A stretch of DNA of 64,000 bases from Aquabacterium humicola (GCF_030167915.1 NZ_JARGNB010000005.1:310001-374000); one strand, 5' to 3'. Shown: positions 26,245 to 39,429, numbered from the stretch's first letter. Program-made: numbers and translations. Notes: generated by a model not told the origin, from the sequence alone.

Positions 26245-28581
26245 ATGAGCATGTTCAACAAGATCACCAAGACCTTCCAGTGGGGCCCCCATCAGGTCAC
26301 GATGGAAACCGGGGAGATCGCCCGCCAGTCCAGCGGCGCCGTCGTTGTCGACATCGAAGGCACCGTGGTGCTGGCCACCGTCGTCGCACGCACCGAAGCC
26401 AAGGCCGGCCAGGACTTCTTCCCGCTGACGGTCGACTACATCGAGAAGACCTACGCCGCCGGCAAGATCCCGGGCAGCTTCTTCAAGCGTGAAGGCCGCC
26501 CGAGCGAGCTGGAGACGCTGACCAGCCGCCTGATCGACCGCCCGATCCGCCCGCTGTTCCCCGAGGGCTTCTTCAACGAGGTGCAGGTCGTCATCCATGT
26601 GCTGAGCCTGAACCCCGAGGTGCAGGCCGACGTCGCCGCGATGATCGCCACCAGCGCCGCGCTGAGCGTCTCCGGCATCCCGTTCAACGGACCGATCGGC
26701 GCCGCGCGTGTCGGCTACGTCAACGGCGAATATGTGCTGAACCCGGGCAAGACCCAGCTCGCCGAGTCGAAGATGGACCTCGTCGTCGCCGGCACCGAAG
26801 CCGCGGTGCTGATGGTCGAGTCCGAGGCCGACCAGCTGAGCGAAGAAGTGATGCTCGGCGCCGTGGTCTTCGGCCATGAGCAGGGCAACGTCGCGATCAA
26901 CGCCATCCACGAGCTCGTGCGCGAGGCCGGCAAGGCCGAATGGCAGTGGCAGGCCCCGGCGAAGGACGAAGCCTTCATCGCCAAGGTCACGCAGCTGGCC
27001 GAAGAGCCGCTGCGCGCTGCCTACCAGATCCGCAGCAAGCAGGCCCGCACCCAGGCCACGCGCGAGGCGTACGCGAACACGCTGGCCGCGCTGAAGGCCG
27101 AAGGCGCCGAGTTCGACAGCGTGAAGGTCGAAGGCCTGCTGTTCGACATCGAGGCCCGCATCGTGCGCGGCCAGATCCTCGCCGGCGAGCCGCGCATCGA
27201 CGGCCGCGACACCCGCACGGTGCGCCCGATCGAGATCCGCACCGGCGTGCTGCCGCGCACCCACGGCTCGGCGCTGTTCACGCGCGGCGAGACGCAGGCG
27301 CTGGTGATCTCGACGCTGGGCACCGACCGCGACGCGCAGCGCATCGACGCGCTGGCCGGCGAGTTCGAAGACCGCTTCATGCTCCACTACAACATGCCCC
27401 CGTTCGCCACCGGCGAAACCGGGCGCGTGGGCAGCCCGAAGCGGCGCGAGATCGGCCACGGCCGCCTCGCCAAGCGCGCGCTGATCGCCGCGCTGCCGAG
27501 CAAGGAAGACTTCCCGTACTCGATCCGCGTCGTCTCGGAGATCACCGAGTCGAACGGTTCGTCGTCGATGGCCTCGGTCTGCGGCGGCTGTCTGGCGCTG
27601 ATGGACGCCGGCGTGCCGATGAAGGCGCACGTCGCCGGCATCGCGATGGGCCTGATCAAGGAAGGCAACCGCTTCGCGGTGCTCACCGACATCCTGGGTG
27701 ACGAGGACCACCTCGGCGACATGGACTTCAAGGTGGCCGGCACCACCGCCGGCGTGACGGCCCTGCAGATGGACATCAAGATCCAGGGCATCACGAAGGA
27801 GATCATGCAGGTCGCGCTGGCGCAGGCCAAGGAAGCGCGCATGCACATCCTGGGCAAGATGCAGGAAGCCGTCGGCGAGGCGAAGACCGAGGTCTCGCAG
27901 TTCGCGCCGCGCCTGTACACGATGAAGATCAACCCGGAGAAGATCCGCGACGTGATCGGCAAGGGCGGTGCGACGATCCGCGCGCTGACCGAGGAAACCG
28001 GCTGCACGATCGACATCGGCGAGGACGGCACCATCACCATCGCCTCCACGGATGCCGACAAGGCGGAGTTCGCGAAGAAGCGCATCACCGAGATCACCGC
28101 CGAGGCGGAGATCGGCAAGGTGTACGAGGGCCCGATCACCAAGATCCTGGACTTCGGCGCGCTCGTGAACATCCTGCCGGGCAAGGACGGCCTGCTGCAC
28201 ATCAGCCAGATCGCGCACCAGCGCGTCGAGAAGGTCACCGACTTCCTGCAGGAAGGCCAGGTCGTCAAGGTCAAGGTGCTGGAGACCGACGAGAAGGGCC
28301 GCATCAAGCTGTCGATGAAGGCGCTGCTCGACAAGCCCGAGGGCTACGAGGAAGAACGCTTCGAGCGCGGCCCGCGGGGTGACCGGGGTGACCGCGGTGA
28401 TCGTGGCGACCGGGGCCCGCGTGGCGATCGCGGCGACCGCGGCGATCGTCCGCCGCGCCGCGAGCGCAGCGATCGTCCGGACCGTGCCGAGCAGCCGCGC
28501 GAAGGCGGCGAGGGCACGCCCGAGGGCGACGCAGCTGCCGAGACGCGTGGCGTCGAGCAACAGCAGCAGGACCAGCAGTAA
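26245..28581 (+). CDS. pnp: Polynucleotide phosphorylase with RGD-repeat tail
   Basis: 3'-5' exoribonuclease (778 aa) using phosphate to degrade RNA, a degradosome component. Two RNase PH-like domains flank an all-helical linker. The second holds the catalytic region ([27 protein letters not shown]). KH ([21 protein letters not shown]) and S1 ([33 protein letters not shown]) domains follow. About 75 further residues are low-complexity, rich in Arg-Gly-Asp repeats, then Glu/Gln-rich. The ATG at 26245 has a GGAG ribosome site 7 bases upstream; the frame is open further upstream without homology. Confidence 0.98.
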   Translation: MSMFNKITKTFQWGPHQVTMETGEIARQSSGAVVVDIEGTVVLATVVARTEAKAGQDFFPLTVDYIEKTYAAGKIPGSFFKREGRPSELETLTSRLIDRPIRPLFPEGFFNEVQVVIHVLSLNPEVQADVAAMIATSAALSVSGIPFNGPIGAARVGYVNGEYVLNPGKTQLAESKMDLVVAGTEAAVLMVESEADQLSEEVMLGAVVFGHEQGNVAINAIHELVREAGKAEWQWQAPAKDEAFIAKVTQLAEEPLRAAYQIRSKQARTQATREAYANTLAALKAEGAEFDSVKVEGLLFDIEARIVRGQILAGEPRIDGRDTRTVRPIEIRTGVLPRTHGSALFTRGETQALVISTLGTDRDAQRIDALAGEFEDRFMLHYNMPPFATGETGRVGSPKRREIGHGRLAKRALIAALPSKEDFPYSIRVVSEITESNGSSSMASVCGGCLALMDAGVPMKAHVAGIAMGLIKEGNRFAVLTDILGDEDHLGDMDFKVAGTTAGVTALQMDIKIQGITKEIMQVALAQAKEARMHILGKMQEAVGEAKTEVSQFAPRLYTMKINPEKIRDVIGKGGATIRALTEETGCTIDIGEDGTITIASTDADKAEFAKKRITEITAEAEIGKVYEGPITKILDFGALVNILPGKDGLLHISQIAHQRVEKVTDFLQEGQVVKVKVLETDEKGRIKLSMKALLDKPEGYEEERFERGPRGDRGDRGDRGDRGPRGDRGDRGDRPPRRERSDRPDRAEQPREGGEGTPEGDAAAETRGVEQQQQDQQ
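28369..28455 (+). repeat. 9-bp-period repeats encoding Gly-Asp-Arg in pnp
   Basis: Successive GGYGAYCGB-type 9-base units, with two GPR interruptions, encode a (GDR)n tract. Third-base variation between units shows they are selected at protein level rather than freshly duplicated. Confidence 0.8.
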
Positions 28582-28596
28582 ACCGGCTGCGCGGCG

Positions 28597-29589
28597 ATGC
28601 GTGCGATCGGACTGAACGGCTTCGGTGGCCCCGAGGTGCTGGTCGAGACGACCCGTCCCGATCCGGTGCCGGGGACTGGCGAGTTGCTGGTGCGCGTCAG
28701 CGCGTCCGGCATCAACCGTCCCGACGTGCTGCAGCGCAAGGGCGCCTATGCGCCGCCGCCCGGTGCGTCGGACCTGCCGGGGCTGGAGATCGCGGGCAGC
28801 ATCGTCGGCGGCGACGCCGGCGAACTGGCAGCGGCGGGCTTCGCGCTCGGCGATCGTGTCTGTGCGCTGGTGGCCGGCGGGGGTTATGCCGAGCTGTGCG
28901 TCGTGCCGATCCCGCAATGCCTGCCGGTGCCGAAAGGCCTGTCCGACGTCGAGGCAGCGAGCCTTCCAGAGACCTGCTTCACCGTCTGGTCCAACGTCTT
29001 CGATCGCGCGCGGCTGCAGCCCGGCGAGACGCTGCTGGTGCAGGGCGGCTCGAGCGGCATCGGCGTCACCGCGATCCAGCTGGCGAAGGCGCATGGCGCG
29101 ACGGTGATCGTCACCGCCGGCAGCGATGACAAGCTCGAGGCCTGCAAGGCACTGGGCGCCGACGTCGGCATCAACTACCGCACGCAGGACTTCGTCGCCG
29201 AGGTCAAGGCAGCGACCGGCGGTCGCGGCGCCGACGTGATCCTCGACATGGTGGCCGGCGACTATGTCGGCCGCGAGCTGCAGTGCCTGGCCGACGACGG
29301 CCGCCTCGTGATCATCGCGGTGCAGGGCGGCATCAAGAGCGAAGTCAATGCCGGCGAGATCCTGCGCCGGCGGCTGACGATCAGCGGCTCGACCTTGCGG
29401 CCGCGGCCGGTGGCCTTCAAGGGTGCGATCGCGGCGTCGCTGAAGCAGCACGCGTGGCCGTGGATCGAGGCCGGGAAGGTCAAGCCGGTGATCAACCGCG
29501 TGTTCCCGGCGGCGCAGGCGGCCGAGGCGCATGCGCTGATGGAATCGAGCCAGCACGTCGGCAAGATCGTGCTGGACTGGAAAGGCTGA
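28597..29589 (+). CDS. NAD(P)H:quinone oxidoreductase, zinc-free MDR family
   Basis: A 330-residue medium-chain reductase of the QOR/PIG3 type that reduces quinones or enones with NAD(P)H. The nucleotide-binding fold is at [38 protein letters not shown]. The N-terminal catalytic domain has [34 protein letters not shown]. It lacks the Cys/His zinc ligands of alcohol dehydrogenases. It lies 15 bases after pnp and 10 before tpiA, so it is probably part of the pnp-tpiA-secG transcript. The exact substrate is unknown. Confidence 0.93.
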   Translation: MRAIGLNGFGGPEVLVETTRPDPVPGTGELLVRVSASGINRPDVLQRKGAYAPPPGASDLPGLEIAGSIVGGDAGELAAAGFALGDRVCALVAGGGYAELCVVPIPQCLPVPKGLSDVEAASLPETCFTVWSNVFDRARLQPGETLLVQGGSSGIGVTAIQLAKAHGATVIVTAGSDDKLEACKALGADVGINYRTQDFVAEVKAATGGRGADVILDMVAGDYVGRELQCLADDGRLVIIAVQGGIKSEVNAGEILRRRLTISGSTLRPRPVAFKGAIAASLKQHAWPWIEAGKVKPVINRVFPAAQAAEAHALMESSQHVGKIVLDWKG

Positions 29590-29599
29590 AGGAAGACCT

Positions 29600-30340
29600 A
29601 TGCGACGCAAGCTCGTGGCCGGCAACTGGAAGATGCACGGCAACCACAAGGCCAACGCAGAGCTGCTGGCCGGCATCGCCGCGGCGCGGCCGTTCGGCTG
29701 CGACGTCGCGGTCTGCGTGCCGTTCCCGTACCTGTCGGAGACGGCGGTCGCGCTGGCCGGCACCGACCTGCGCTGGGGCGCGCAGGATTGCTCCGCGCAC
29801 GAGCAGGGCGCCTACACCGGCGAAGTGTCGGTCGGCATGCTGGCCGAGTTCGGTTGCCGCTACGTCATCGTCGGCCACTCCGAGCGCCGCCAGTACCACC
29901 ACGAAAGTGACCAGCTCGTCGCCGACAAGGCCAAGGCCGCACTGGCGCGCGGCGTGACGCCGATCGTCTGCGTCGGCGAGACGCTGGCCGAGCGCGACAC
30001 CGGCCAGACCGAGGTCGTGGTCAAGCGGCAGCTGTCGGCGGTCATCCATACGCTGGGCCACTGCGCCGGCGAGATGGTGGTGGCCTACGAGCCGGTGTGG
30101 GCGATCGGCACCGGCCGCACCGCCACGCCGGAGCAGGCGCAGGCCGTGCACGCGGTGCTGCGCGCGCAGCTGCAGGCCGCGACGGCGCATGCCGCGACGA
30201 TGAAGATCCTGTACGGCGGCAGCGTCAAGCCGGACAACGCGGCAACCCTGTTCGCGCAACCCGACATCGATGGCGGCCTGATCGGCGGCGCGAGCCTGAA
30301 GGCCGCCGACTTCGTCGCCATCTGCCGCGCGGCCGGCTGA
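29600..30340 (+). CDS. tpiA: Triosephosphate isomerase
   Basis: Interconverts dihydroxyacetone phosphate and glyceraldehyde 3-phosphate in glycolysis and gluconeogenesis. The 246-residue TIM barrel has the catalytic Lys in GNWKMHGN, His in [10 protein letters not shown], and the catalytic Glu plus mobile loop in [15 protein letters not shown]. The phosphate-binding [10 protein letters not shown] and GGLIGGASL follow. The ribosome site is GGAAG. It is directly followed by secG, a common gene pair in proteobacteria. Confidence 0.99.
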   Translation: MRRKLVAGNWKMHGNHKANAELLAGIAAARPFGCDVAVCVPFPYLSETAVALAGTDLRWGAQDCSAHEQGAYTGEVSVGMLAEFGCRYVIVGHSERRQYHHESDQLVADKAKAALARGVTPIVCVGETLAERDTGQTEVVVKRQLSAVIHTLGHCAGEMVVAYEPVWAIGTGRTATPEQAQAVHAVLRAQLQAATAHAATMKILYGGSVKPDNAATLFAQPDIDGGLIGGASLKAADFVAICRAAG

Positions 30341-30383
30341 AGCCCGCGCGCGTCCCTTCGAAGAATCCTGGAGAGAACAGAAC

Positions 30384-30800
30384 ATGCAAGTGTGGATGAA
30401 CCTCGTGCTCGTGCTGCAGCTGGTCGCGGCGCTGGCGATGATCGGCCTCGTGCTGGTGCAGCACGGCAAGGGTGCGGACATGGGCGCGTCCTTCGGCAGC
30501 GGCGCCTCGGGCAGCCTGTTCGGCGCCACCGGCAGCGCGAACTTCCTGTCGCGCTCGACGGCCGTCTGCGCGACGATCTTCTTCATCTGCACGCTGGTGC
30601 TGGCCTACATGGCCAACACCCGAAGCGGGGGGCAGGCGCCGACGGGCCGCGAGAGCGTGCTGGACCGCGCGGCCATCTCGGCGAGTGCGCCGTCGGCACC
30701 CGCGCAGGCGCAGATCCCGGGCGCAGCACCCGCGCCGCAGGCCGTGCCCGTGGCGCCTCCAGCGCCGGCCGCATCCGCCGGCGAGATCCCGACCAAGTAA
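30384..30800 (+). CDS. secG: Protein translocase subunit SecG
   Basis: Small inner-membrane subunit of SecYEG (138 aa). It has two transmembrane helices, MNLVLVLQLVAALAMIGLVLVQH and STAVCATIFFICTLVLAYMAN. The conserved loop GADMGASFGSGASGSLFGATGSANFLSR lies between them. The Ala/Pro-rich C-terminal tail of about 55 residues makes it longer than E. coli SecG (110). A good GGAGAG ribosome site precedes the ATG. Confidence 0.96.
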   Translation: MQVWMNLVLVLQLVAALAMIGLVLVQHGKGADMGASFGSGASGSLFGATGSANFLSRSTAVCATIFFICTLVLAYMANTRSGGQAPTGRESVLDRAAISASAPSAPAQAQIPGAAPAPQAVPVAPPAPAASAGEIPTK

Positions 30801-31018
30801 GAGGGCCCGGGAGGCCGTGCCGGAACGCGACGGATCGGCATCACGAACGCGATCGTTTGATGCAGGTCCAAGGCCGTGCGAGACCGTGGCGCAACAGGCG
30901 TGCGACAAGCGTGTTCCGGGCGGCGGTTTCGAGGTGTTTTCGGCTTAGAATGCGCGGCTGTTCGGGGCGCCATCCTCATGCCAACCGAACGTTGAGCGGA
31001 CCTCAGGTCCGGACCCGT
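30801..31018. other. Non-coding gap between secG and tRNA-Leu
   Basis: I see no gene here. TAGAAT at 30946-30951 is a plausible -10 for the tRNA, about 70 bases upstream of its 5' end. No rho-independent terminator for secG is visible. Confidence 0.4.
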
Positions 31019-31103
31019 GCCGACGTGGTGAAATTGGTAGACACGCTATCTTGAGGGGGTAGTGGCGAAAGCTGTGCGAGTTCGAGTCTCGCCGTCGGCA
31101 CCA
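31019..31103 (+). tRNA. tRNA-Leu (anticodon GAG)
   Basis: The acceptor stem is GCCGACG / CGTCGGC with discriminator A and an encoded CCA end (31101-31103). The anticodon stem is CTATC / GGTAG around the loop TTGAGGG, giving anticodon GAG at 31053-31055. A long variable arm (TGGCGAAAGCTG) marks a class II tRNA, and the T arm is GCGAG-TTCGAGT-CTCGC. It reads CUC and CUU leucine codons. Confidence 0.97.
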
Positions 31104-31260
31104 CAAGGATTCCAGGCAATCCAGGTTCTCATCCGGTACCTGGGTTGCGCGCCCTGCCAGCAGGGAGCACAAGGGGGCGCACCGTTGCGGCACTGAACGT
31201 GTTGTCACCGGAGCGCCTTTTTTTCGCCGGATCGCTTCACACGCCACGACGCCGACGCAC
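31104..31260. other. Non-coding gap between tRNA-Leu and nuoA
   Basis: It should hold the tRNA end and the nuo promoter. I can point only to a small inverted repeat (CCAGGT / ACCTGG near 31130) and a 7-base T tract at 31218-31224 without a convincing stem. No clear promoter hexamers are visible, and no Shine-Dalgarno sequence precedes nuoA. Confidence 0.4.
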
Positions 31261-31620
31261 ATGGACCTGCAACAGTACCTGCCTGTCATCCTGTTCATCC
31301 TGGTCGGAGTGGCAGTGGGTGTCGCGCCCCAGGTCCTCGGCTTCGTCTTCGGCCCCAACCGGCCCGATGCGCAGAAGAACAGCCCGTACGAATGCGGCTT
31401 CGAGGCCTTCGAGGACGCGCGCATGAAGTTCGACGTGCGCTACTACCTCGTGGCCATCCTCTTCATCCTGTTCGACCTCGAGATCGCCTTCCTCTTCCCC
31501 TGGGCGGTCGCGCTGAAGGATGTTGGCGCCACCGGCTTCTGGGCCATGATGATCTTCCTCGGCATCCTCGTGGTCGGCTTCGTCTACGAGTGGAAGAAGG
31601 GCGCCCTGGATTGGGAATAG
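31261..31620 (+). CDS. nuoA: NADH-quinone oxidoreductase subunit A
   Basis: Membrane-arm subunit at the quinone-site junction of complex I, 119 residues with three helices ([72 protein letters not shown]). The conserved loop [15 protein letters not shown], including the mobile cysteine, is intact. First gene of a 14-gene nuo operon; nuoB follows after 12 bases. Confidence 0.98.
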   Translation: MDLQQYLPVILFILVGVAVGVAPQVLGFVFGPNRPDAQKNSPYECGFEAFEDARMKFDVRYYLVAILFILFDLEIAFLFPWAVALKDVGATGFWAMMIFLGILVVGFVYEWKKGALDWE

Positions 31621-31632
31621 CAAGGAATCGCC

Positions 31633-32112
<480 letters not shown>

Positions 32113-32125
32113 CGACAAGGTCCTC

Positions 32126-32725
32126 ATGACAGCCCGTCTAGACAACCTGCAGGCCGCGCTCGAGAGTGTGCTCGGCCCGAAGATCCAGCACTTCAAGCGC
32201 GAGCGCGGCGAGATCACGATCACCGTCGCCGCCGCCGACTACCTCGGCGTCGCGCAGCAGTTGCGCGACGCTCCGTCGCTGAAGTTCGAGCAACTCACCG
32301 ACCTCTGCGGCGTCGACTACTCGACGTACAAGGACCAGGCGTGGGACGGTTCACGCTACTGCGTCGTCACGCACCTGCTGTCGATCAGCAAGAACTGGCG
32401 CCTGCGCCTGAAGGTCTTCGCCACCGACGACGACGTGCCGGTGCTGCCGAGCCTGACCGAGGTCTGGGCCGCCGCGAACTGGTACGAGCGCGAGGCCTTC
32501 GACATGATCGGCGTGATCTTCGACGGCCATATCGACCTGCGACGCATCCTCACCGACTACGGCTTCATCGGCCACCCGCTGCGCAAGGACTTCCCGGTGT
32601 CGGGCCACGTCGAGATGCGCTACGACCCCGAGCAGCGCCGCGTGATCTACCAGCCGGTGACGATCGAGCCGCGCGAGATCACGCCGCGCATCATCCGCGA
32701 GGACAACTACGGCGGTCTCCACTGA
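32126..32725 (+). CDS. nuoC: NADH-quinone oxidoreductase subunit C
   Basis: Peripheral-arm 30-kDa-type subunit (199 aa), here separate from NuoD as in most bacteria other than E. coli, where they are fused. The conserved signature [41 protein letters not shown] is intact. It ends in [15 protein letters not shown], typical of betaproteobacterial NuoC. No cofactor. 15 bases before nuoD. Confidence 0.98.
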   Translation: MTARLDNLQAALESVLGPKIQHFKRERGEITITVAAADYLGVAQQLRDAPSLKFEQLTDLCGVDYSTYKDQAWDGSRYCVVTHLLSISKNWRLRLKVFATDDDVPVLPSLTEVWAAANWYEREAFDMIGVIFDGHIDLRRILTDYGFIGHPLRKDFPVSGHVEMRYDPEQRRVIYQPVTIEPREITPRIIREDNYGGLH

Positions 32726-32740
32726 GTTCGGACGTCATCC

Positions 32741-33994
32741 ATGGCTGAAATCAAGAACTACACGCTGAACTTCGGACCGCAGCATCCGGCGGCCCACGGC
32801 GTGCTGCGCCTCGTGCTCGAGCTCGACGGCGAGGTGATCCAGCGCGCCGATCCGCACATCGGCCTGCTGCACCGCGCGACCGAGAAGCTCGCCGAGAGCA
32901 AGACCTACATCCAGTCGCTGCCGTACATGGATCGTCTCGACTACGTGTCGATGATGAGCAACGAGCACGCGTACTGCCTGGCGATCGAGAAGCTGCTGGG
33001 CATCGAGGTGCCGCTGCGGGCGCAGTACATCCGCGTGATGTTCGACGAGCTGACGCGCCTGCTGAACCACCTGCTGTGGCTCGGCGCGCACGGCCTCGAC
33101 TGCGGCGCGATGAACATCCTCATCTACTGCTTCCGCGAGCGCGAGGACATCTTCGACATGTACGAGGCGGTCTCGGGCGCGCGCATGCACGCGGCCTACT
33201 ACCGCCCGGGCGGCGTCTACCGCGACCTGCCGGACTCGATGCCGCAGTACCAGCCGTCGAAGCTGCGCAACGCGCGCGCGATGGCGCAGCTCAATGAGAA
33301 CCGCCAGGGCTCGCTGCTCGACTTCATCGACGACTTCTGCCGCCGCTTCCCGAAGAACGTCGACGACTACGAGACGCTGCTGACCGACAACCGCATCTGG
33401 AAGCAGCGCACCGTGGGAATCGGCGTCGTGTCGCCCGAGCGCGCGATGAACCTCGGCCTGACCGGCCCGATGCTGCGCGGCTCGGGCATCGCCTGGGACC
33501 TGCGCAAGACGCAGCCCTACGAGGTCTACGATCGCATGGACTTCGACGTGCCGGTCGGCGTCAACGGCGACACCTACGACCGCTACCTCGTGCGCGTCGA
33601 GGAGATGCGCCAGTCGAACCGCATCATCCAGCAGTGCGTGGCCTGGCTGCGTGCGAACCCCGGGCCGGTGATCATCGACAACCACAAGGTGGCGCCCCCT
33701 CCGCGCGTGGACATGAAGTCCAACATGGAGGAGCTGATCCACCACTTCAAGCTCTTCACCGAAGGCTTCCGCGTGCCCGAAGGCGAGGTCTACTCGGCGG
33801 TGGAGCATCCGAAGGGCGAGTTCGGCATCTACCTGGTGTCCGACGGCGCCAACAAGCCCTACCGCCTGAAGATCCGCGCGCCGGGCTTTTCGCACCTTGC
33901 CGCGCTCGACGAGATGGCGCGCGGCCACATGATTGCCGACGCGGTCGCGATCATCGGCACCATGGACATCGTGTTTGGCGAGATCGATCGATGA
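32741..33994 (+). CDS. nuoD: NADH-quinone oxidoreductase subunit D
   Basis: 49-kDa subunit (417 aa) forming most of the quinone-binding pocket, derived from the NiFe hydrogenase large subunit. It opens [52 protein letters not shown] and the C-terminal [15 protein letters not shown] are conserved. It is followed by a 71-base spacer with a palindromic GC-rich element before nuoE. Confidence 0.98.
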   Translation: MAEIKNYTLNFGPQHPAAHGVLRLVLELDGEVIQRADPHIGLLHRATEKLAESKTYIQSLPYMDRLDYVSMMSNEHAYCLAIEKLLGIEVPLRAQYIRVMFDELTRLLNHLLWLGAHGLDCGAMNILIYCFREREDIFDMYEAVSGARMHAAYYRPGGVYRDLPDSMPQYQPSKLRNARAMAQLNENRQGSLLDFIDDFCRRFPKNVDDYETLLTDNRIWKQRTVGIGVVSPERAMNLGLTGPMLRGSGIAWDLRKTQPYEVYDRMDFDVPVGVNGDTYDRYLVRVEEMRQSNRIIQQCVAWLRANPGPVIIDNHKVAPPPRVDMKSNMEELIHHFKLFTEGFRVPEGEVYSAVEHPKGEFGIYLVSDGANKPYRLKIRAPGFSHLAALDEMARGHMIADAVAIIGTMDIVFGEIDR

Positions 33995-34023
33995 AATTTC
34001 GCCGGGCCGTTCCCAAGAAATCT

Positions 34024-34062
34024 GCTCCCCCTCGGGGGGAAGGCGCGCAGCGCCAAGGGGGC
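34024..34062 (+). repeat. Palindromic GC-rich element that supplies the nuoE ribosome-binding site
   Basis: CCCCC-TC-GGGGGG (34027-34039) can fold locally, and GGCGC-GCA-GCGCC (34042-34054) forms a second hairpin. Then AAGGGGG (34055-34061), the nuoE Shine-Dalgarno sequence, could instead pair with the first C run. The layout resembles dispersed intergenic palindromes common in Burkholderiales genomes; only one copy is seen in this window. Confidence 0.55.
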
Positions 34063-34065
34063 TAA

Positions 34066-34587
34066 TTGAATCTCTCAGACGCCCAACAAGCGCGCATCGC
34101 GACGCTTCCGCCCGCGACGGTCGAACGCTTCGCGAAGGAAGTCGCCAAGTACCCCGCAGAACAGCGGCAATCGGCCGTGATGGCCTGCCTGGCCATCGTG
34201 CAGCAGGAGCAGGGCTGGATCTCCGGCGATGCCGAGGAGGCGATCGCCGCCTACCTCGGCATGGCGCCGATCGCGGTGCGCGAGGTCACGACCTTCTACA
34301 ACATGTACAACCAGCGGCCGGTGGGGCAGTTCAAGCTGAACGTCTGCACCAACCTGCCGTGCCAGCTGCGCAACGGCGAGCATGCCCTGCAACACCTGTG
34401 CGAGAAGCTCGGCGTGGAAGAGGGCGGCACGACGGCCGACGGCCTCTTCACCGTGCAGAAGTGCGAGTGCCTCGGCGCCTGTGCCGACGCGCCGGTGATG
34501 CTGGTCAACGACCGCCAGATGGTCAGCTACATGAGCAACGACCGCCTCGACGACCTGATCGCGACGCTCAAGTCGCAGGCGAAGTGA
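34066..34587 (+). CDS. nuoE: NADH-quinone oxidoreductase subunit E (TTG start)
   Basis: 24-kDa-type subunit (173 aa) holding the off-pathway [2Fe-2S] cluster N1a. Ligands are in [10 protein letters not shown] and [13 protein letters not shown], with the thioredoxin-like fold around. The start is TTG at 34066, four bases after a strong AAGGGGG ribosome site; no ATG fits the N-terminus ([29 protein letters not shown]). The stop overlaps a possible GTG start of nuoF. Confidence 0.96.
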   Translation: MNLSDAQQARIATLPPATVERFAKEVAKYPAEQRQSAVMACLAIVQQEQGWISGDAEEAIAAYLGMAPIAVREVTTFYNMYNQRPVGQFKLNVCTNLPCQLRNGEHALQHLCEKLGVEEGGTTADGLFTVQKCECLGACADAPVMLVNDRQMVSYMSNDRLDDLIATLKSQAK

Positions 34588-34598
34588 GCGTCATCACC

Positions 34599-35978
<1,380 letters not shown>

Positions 35979-35995
35979 TCCCGAAGAAGCCGCAC

Positions 35996-38320
35996 ATGAT
36001 CGAAATCGAACTCGACGGCAAGAAGGTCGCGGTCGCCGAAGGCAGCATGGTGATGCATGCGGCCGACGCCGCCGGCACGACGATCCCGCACTTCTGCTAC
36101 CACAAGAAGCTCAGCATCGCGGCCAACTGCCGCATGTGCCTGGTCGACATCGAGAAGGCGCCGAAGCCGATGCCGGCGTGCGCCACGCCGGTGACGCAGG
36201 GCATGATCGTGCGCACGAAGAGCGAGAAGGCGCTGAAGGCGCAGAAGTCGGTGATGGAGTTCCTGCTCATCAACCACCCGCTCGACTGCCCGATCTGCGA
36301 CCAGGGCGGTGAATGCCAGCTGCAGGACCTGGCCGTCGGCTACGGCGGCAGCGGCTCGCGCTACGAGGAAGAGAAGCGCGTCGTCTTCCACAAGAACGTC
36401 GGCCCGCTGATCTCGATGGAAGAGATGACGCGCTGCATCCACTGCACCCGCTGCGTGCGCTTCGGCCAGGAAGTGGCCGGCGTGATGGAGCTAGGCATGA
36501 TCCATCGCGGCGAGCACAGCGAGATCACGACGATGACCGGCGGCACGGTGGATTCCGAGCTGTCGGGCAACATGATCGACATCTGCCCGGTCGGTGCGCT
36601 GACCAGCAAGCCCTTCCGCTACTCCGCCCGCACCTGGGAGCTGTCGCGGCGCAAGAGCATCAGCCCGCACGACTCCACCGGCGCCAACCTGATCGTGCAG
36701 GTCAAGGGCGGCAAGGTGATGCGCGTCGTGCCGCTGGAGAACGAGGACGTCAACGAGTGCTGGATCGCCGACCGCGATCGTTTCAGCTACGAGGCGCTCA
36801 ACAGCGAGCGCCGCCTGACGACGCCGATGATCAAGCAGGGCGGCCAATGGAAGGCCGTCGACTGGAACACCGCACTCGGCTACGTCGCCGACGGCTTGAA
36901 GCGCATCCAGACCGAGCACGGCAGCACCGCGATCGGCGCGCTGGCCACGCCGCACCGCACGGTCGAGGAACTGCACCTGCTGGCCAAGCTGGTGCGTGGT
37001 CTGGGCAGCCAGAACATCGACACGCGCCTGCGCCATGCCGACTTCGGCAATGCGGCGCCCGCGGGCCGGGCCCGCTGGCTGGGCATGCCCATCGCCAGCC
37101 TGTCGACGCTGGACCGCGTCTTCATGATCGGCTCGTTCCTGCGCAAGGACCATCCGCTGTTCGCGCAGCGCATCCGCCAGGCGGCGCGCCGCGGCGGGCT
37201 GGTGTACAGCCTGAACGCGGCACACGACGACTGGGCGATGCCGGTCGCCGGCCGGCTCACGGCAGCACCCGCCGCCTGGGCCCAGGCACTCGCTGACATC
37301 GCGGGTTATGTGGCAACGGCCAAGGGTCTCGCCGCACCGGCCAATGCGCTGGTCAACGACGACGCCAAGGCGGTCGCCGACGCCCTGTTGTCCGGCGAGC
37401 GCAAGGCCATCCTGCTGGGCAATGCGGCCACGCAGCATCCGCAAGCAGGCCAGTTGCTGGCGCTGGCGCAGTGGATCGCCGAGCACACCGGCGCGAAGCT
37501 CGGCCACTTCGGCGAGGCCGCGAACTCGGTCGGCGCCCAGTTGGTGCAGGCGCTGCCTGGCGACGGCGGGCTGAACGCGGCCCGCATGCTGACCGAGCCG
37601 ATGAAGGCGCTGCTGCTGCTCGACGTCGAGCCGGCGCTCGATGCGGCGAACGCCGCCGCCGCGCGCGCCGCGATGAATGGCGCCGGCCTCGTCGTCGCGC
37701 TGACCTCGTTCGAGGACGCCGCGGTCGACAACGCCGACGTGCTGCTGCCGATCGCGCCGTTCACAGAAACCGCCGGCACCTTCGTGAATGCCGAAGGCCG
37801 GGTGCAGCGCTTCCACGGCGTCGCCAAGCCGGTCGGCGAGACGCGGCCGGCGTGGAAGGTGCTGCGCGTGCTGGGCAACCTGCTGGGCCTCGCCGGCTTC
37901 GGCCACGAGACTTCGGACGAAGTGCTCGCCGAGGCCTTGGGCGACCTCGCGACGGTCGCGGACCGCCTCGACAACCGCAGCAATGCCGCGATCGACGTCG
38001 GCGCGCCCGCTGCCGGCGGGCTCGAGCGCATCGCCGACGTGCCGATCTACAGCACCGACGTGCTGGTGCGTCGCGCGGTGTCGCTGCAGCGCACCGCCGA
38101 TGCGGCGCCGCCGGTGGTCACGATCGCCCCGGCGCTCGCGTCGCGGCTGGGCGTCGTCGCCGGCGCCGAGGTGCGGGTATCGCAGGGCAGCGCCAGCGCG
38201 GTGCTGCCGGTGCGCATCGACAGCGCGACCGCCGACAACGCCGTGCGCGTGCCGGCTGGTCACCCGCTGACCGCGACCTTGGGCGCGATGTTCGGCCCGA
38301 TCAGCATCGACAAGGCCTGA
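35996..38320 (+). CDS. nuoG: NADH-quinone oxidoreductase subunit G
   Basis: 75-kDa subunit (774 aa) carrying clusters N1b, N4 and N5. The N-terminal [2Fe-2S] ferredoxin domain has [21 protein letters not shown]. The His-ligated 4Fe-4S motif is [32 protein letters not shown] plus DICPVGAL hold N4. A catalytically dead molybdopterin-type domain fills the rest. A homologue-specific extra cluster (N7) cannot be excluded by eye. It is one base short of abutting nuoH. Confidence 0.97.
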   Translation: MIEIELDGKKVAVAEGSMVMHAADAAGTTIPHFCYHKKLSIAANCRMCLVDIEKAPKPMPACATPVTQGMIVRTKSEKALKAQKSVMEFLLINHPLDCPICDQGGECQLQDLAVGYGGSGSRYEEEKRVVFHKNVGPLISMEEMTRCIHCTRCVRFGQEVAGVMELGMIHRGEHSEITTMTGGTVDSELSGNMIDICPVGALTSKPFRYSARTWELSRRKSISPHDSTGANLIVQVKGGKVMRVVPLENEDVNECWIADRDRFSYEALNSERRLTTPMIKQGGQWKAVDWNTALGYVADGLKRIQTEHGSTAIGALATPHRTVEELHLLAKLVRGLGSQNIDTRLRHADFGNAAPAGRARWLGMPIASLSTLDRVFMIGSFLRKDHPLFAQRIRQAARRGGLVYSLNAAHDDWAMPVAGRLTAAPAAWAQALADIAGYVATAKGLAAPANALVNDDAKAVADALLSGERKAILLGNAATQHPQAGQLLALAQWIAEHTGAKLGHFGEAANSVGAQLVQALPGDGGLNAARMLTEPMKALLLLDVEPALDAANAAAARAAMNGAGLVVALTSFEDAAVDNADVLLPIAPFTETAGTFVNAEGRVQRFHGVAKPVGETRPAWKVLRVLGNLLGLAGFGHETSDEVLAEALGDLATVADRLDNRSNAAIDVGAPAAGGLERIADVPIYSTDVLVRRAVSLQRTADAAPPVVTIAPALASRLGVVAGAEVRVSQGSASAVLPVRIDSATADNAVRVPAGHPLTATLGAMFGPISIDKA

Positions 38321-38321
38321 C

Positions 38322-39422
38322 ATGTTCGAGCAAATCAACCAACTCGGCGTGCACTATCTCGGCGGCACGCTCTGGCCGGTGGTCTGGTCGGTCATCAAGA
38401 TCGTCGCGCTGGTCGCGCCGCTGATGATCTGCGTCGCCTACCTCACGCTGTGGGAGCGCAAGGCCATCGGCTGGACGCAGATCCGGCCGGGCCCGAACCG
38501 CGTCGGGCCCTACGGCCTGCTGACGCCGATCGCCGACGCGGTCAAGCTGATCTTCAAGGAGATCATCCGTCCGACCGCGGCGAACAAGGGCCTGTTCTTC
38601 CTCGGCCCGGTGATGACCATCATGCCGGCGCTGGTCGCGTGGGCAGTCATACCTTTCGGCCCGGAAGTCGCGGTGTCGAACATCAACGCCGGCCTGCTGT
38701 TCCTGATGGCGATCACCTCGCTCGAGGTTTACGGCGTGATCATCGCCGGCTGGGCCTCGAACTCGAAGTACGCCTTCCTCGGCGCGCTGCGCGCGTCGGC
38801 GCAGATGGTCAGCTACGAGATCGCGATGGGCTTTGCGCTGGTCGTGGTGCTGATGGTCTCGGGCAGCCTGAACATGACCGAGATCGTGCTCGGCCAGGGC
38901 AAGGGCTGGTTCGCCGAACGCGGCCTGACCTTCCTGTCGTGGAACTGGCTGCCGCTGCTGCCGATCTTCGTCGTCTACTTCATCTCCGGCCTGGCCGAGA
39001 CCAACCGCCATCCGTTCGACGTCGTCGAAGGCGAATCCGAGATCGTCGCCGGCCACATGATCGAGTACTCGGGCATGGCCTTCGCGATGTTCTTCCTGGC
39101 CGAGTACGCCAACATGTGGCTCGTCTCCGCGCTGGCGGTGACGATGTTCCTCGGCGGCTGGACCGCGCCCATCAGCTTCGGCGCGCTCGGCATGGACACG
39201 CCGGCCTTCATCGCGCAGACCGCGTGGTTCTGGGACTGGCTGTGGTTCTTCGGCAAGACCTTCGTCATCGTGACGATGTTCCTGTGGGTGCGCGCGACCT
39301 TCCCGCGCTACCGCTACGACCAGATCATGCGCCTGGGCTGGAAGATCTTCATCCCGGTCACGCTGGTCTGGCTGGTCGTGGTCGGTGCCTGGATGCAGAC
39401 GCCCTTCAACATCTGGAAGTGA
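38322..39422 (+). CDS. nuoH: NADH-quinone oxidoreductase subunit H
   Basis: Eight-helix membrane subunit (366 aa) forming the heel and quinone entry of complex I. Conserved segments are [40 protein letters not shown], the acidic loop [30 protein letters not shown], and [18 protein letters not shown]. The start is one base after the nuoG stop (TGACATG), indicating coupled translation. Confidence 0.98.
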   Translation: MFEQINQLGVHYLGGTLWPVVWSVIKIVALVAPLMICVAYLTLWERKAIGWTQIRPGPNRVGPYGLLTPIADAVKLIFKEIIRPTAANKGLFFLGPVMTIMPALVAWAVIPFGPEVAVSNINAGLLFLMAITSLEVYGVIIAGWASNSKYAFLGALRASAQMVSYEIAMGFALVVVLMVSGSLNMTEIVLGQGKGWFAERGLTFLSWNWLPLLPIFVVYFISGLAETNRHPFDVVEGESEIVAGHMIEYSGMAFAMFFLAEYANMWLVSALAVTMFLGGWTAPISFGALGMDTPAFIAQTAWFWDWLWFFGKTFVIVTMFLWVRATFPRYRYDQIMRLGWKIFIPVTLVWLVVVGAWMQTPFNIWK

Positions 39423-39429
39423 AATCCCA

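Noticed and set aside
28369-28455. Short direct repeats as a possible CRISPR-like array
   Set aside because: The repeats have a 9-base period, are in frame inside pnp and encode Gly-Asp-Arg; no spacers and no cas genes.
26179-29763. Very long minus-strand open frame opposite pnp, the quinone oxidoreductase and tpiA (over 1100 codons)
   Set aside because: High GC removes stop codons from the antisense frames. The opposite strand carries unambiguous conserved genes across the whole span, and the antisense translation is low-complexity His/Arg/Asp/Leu text with no domain.
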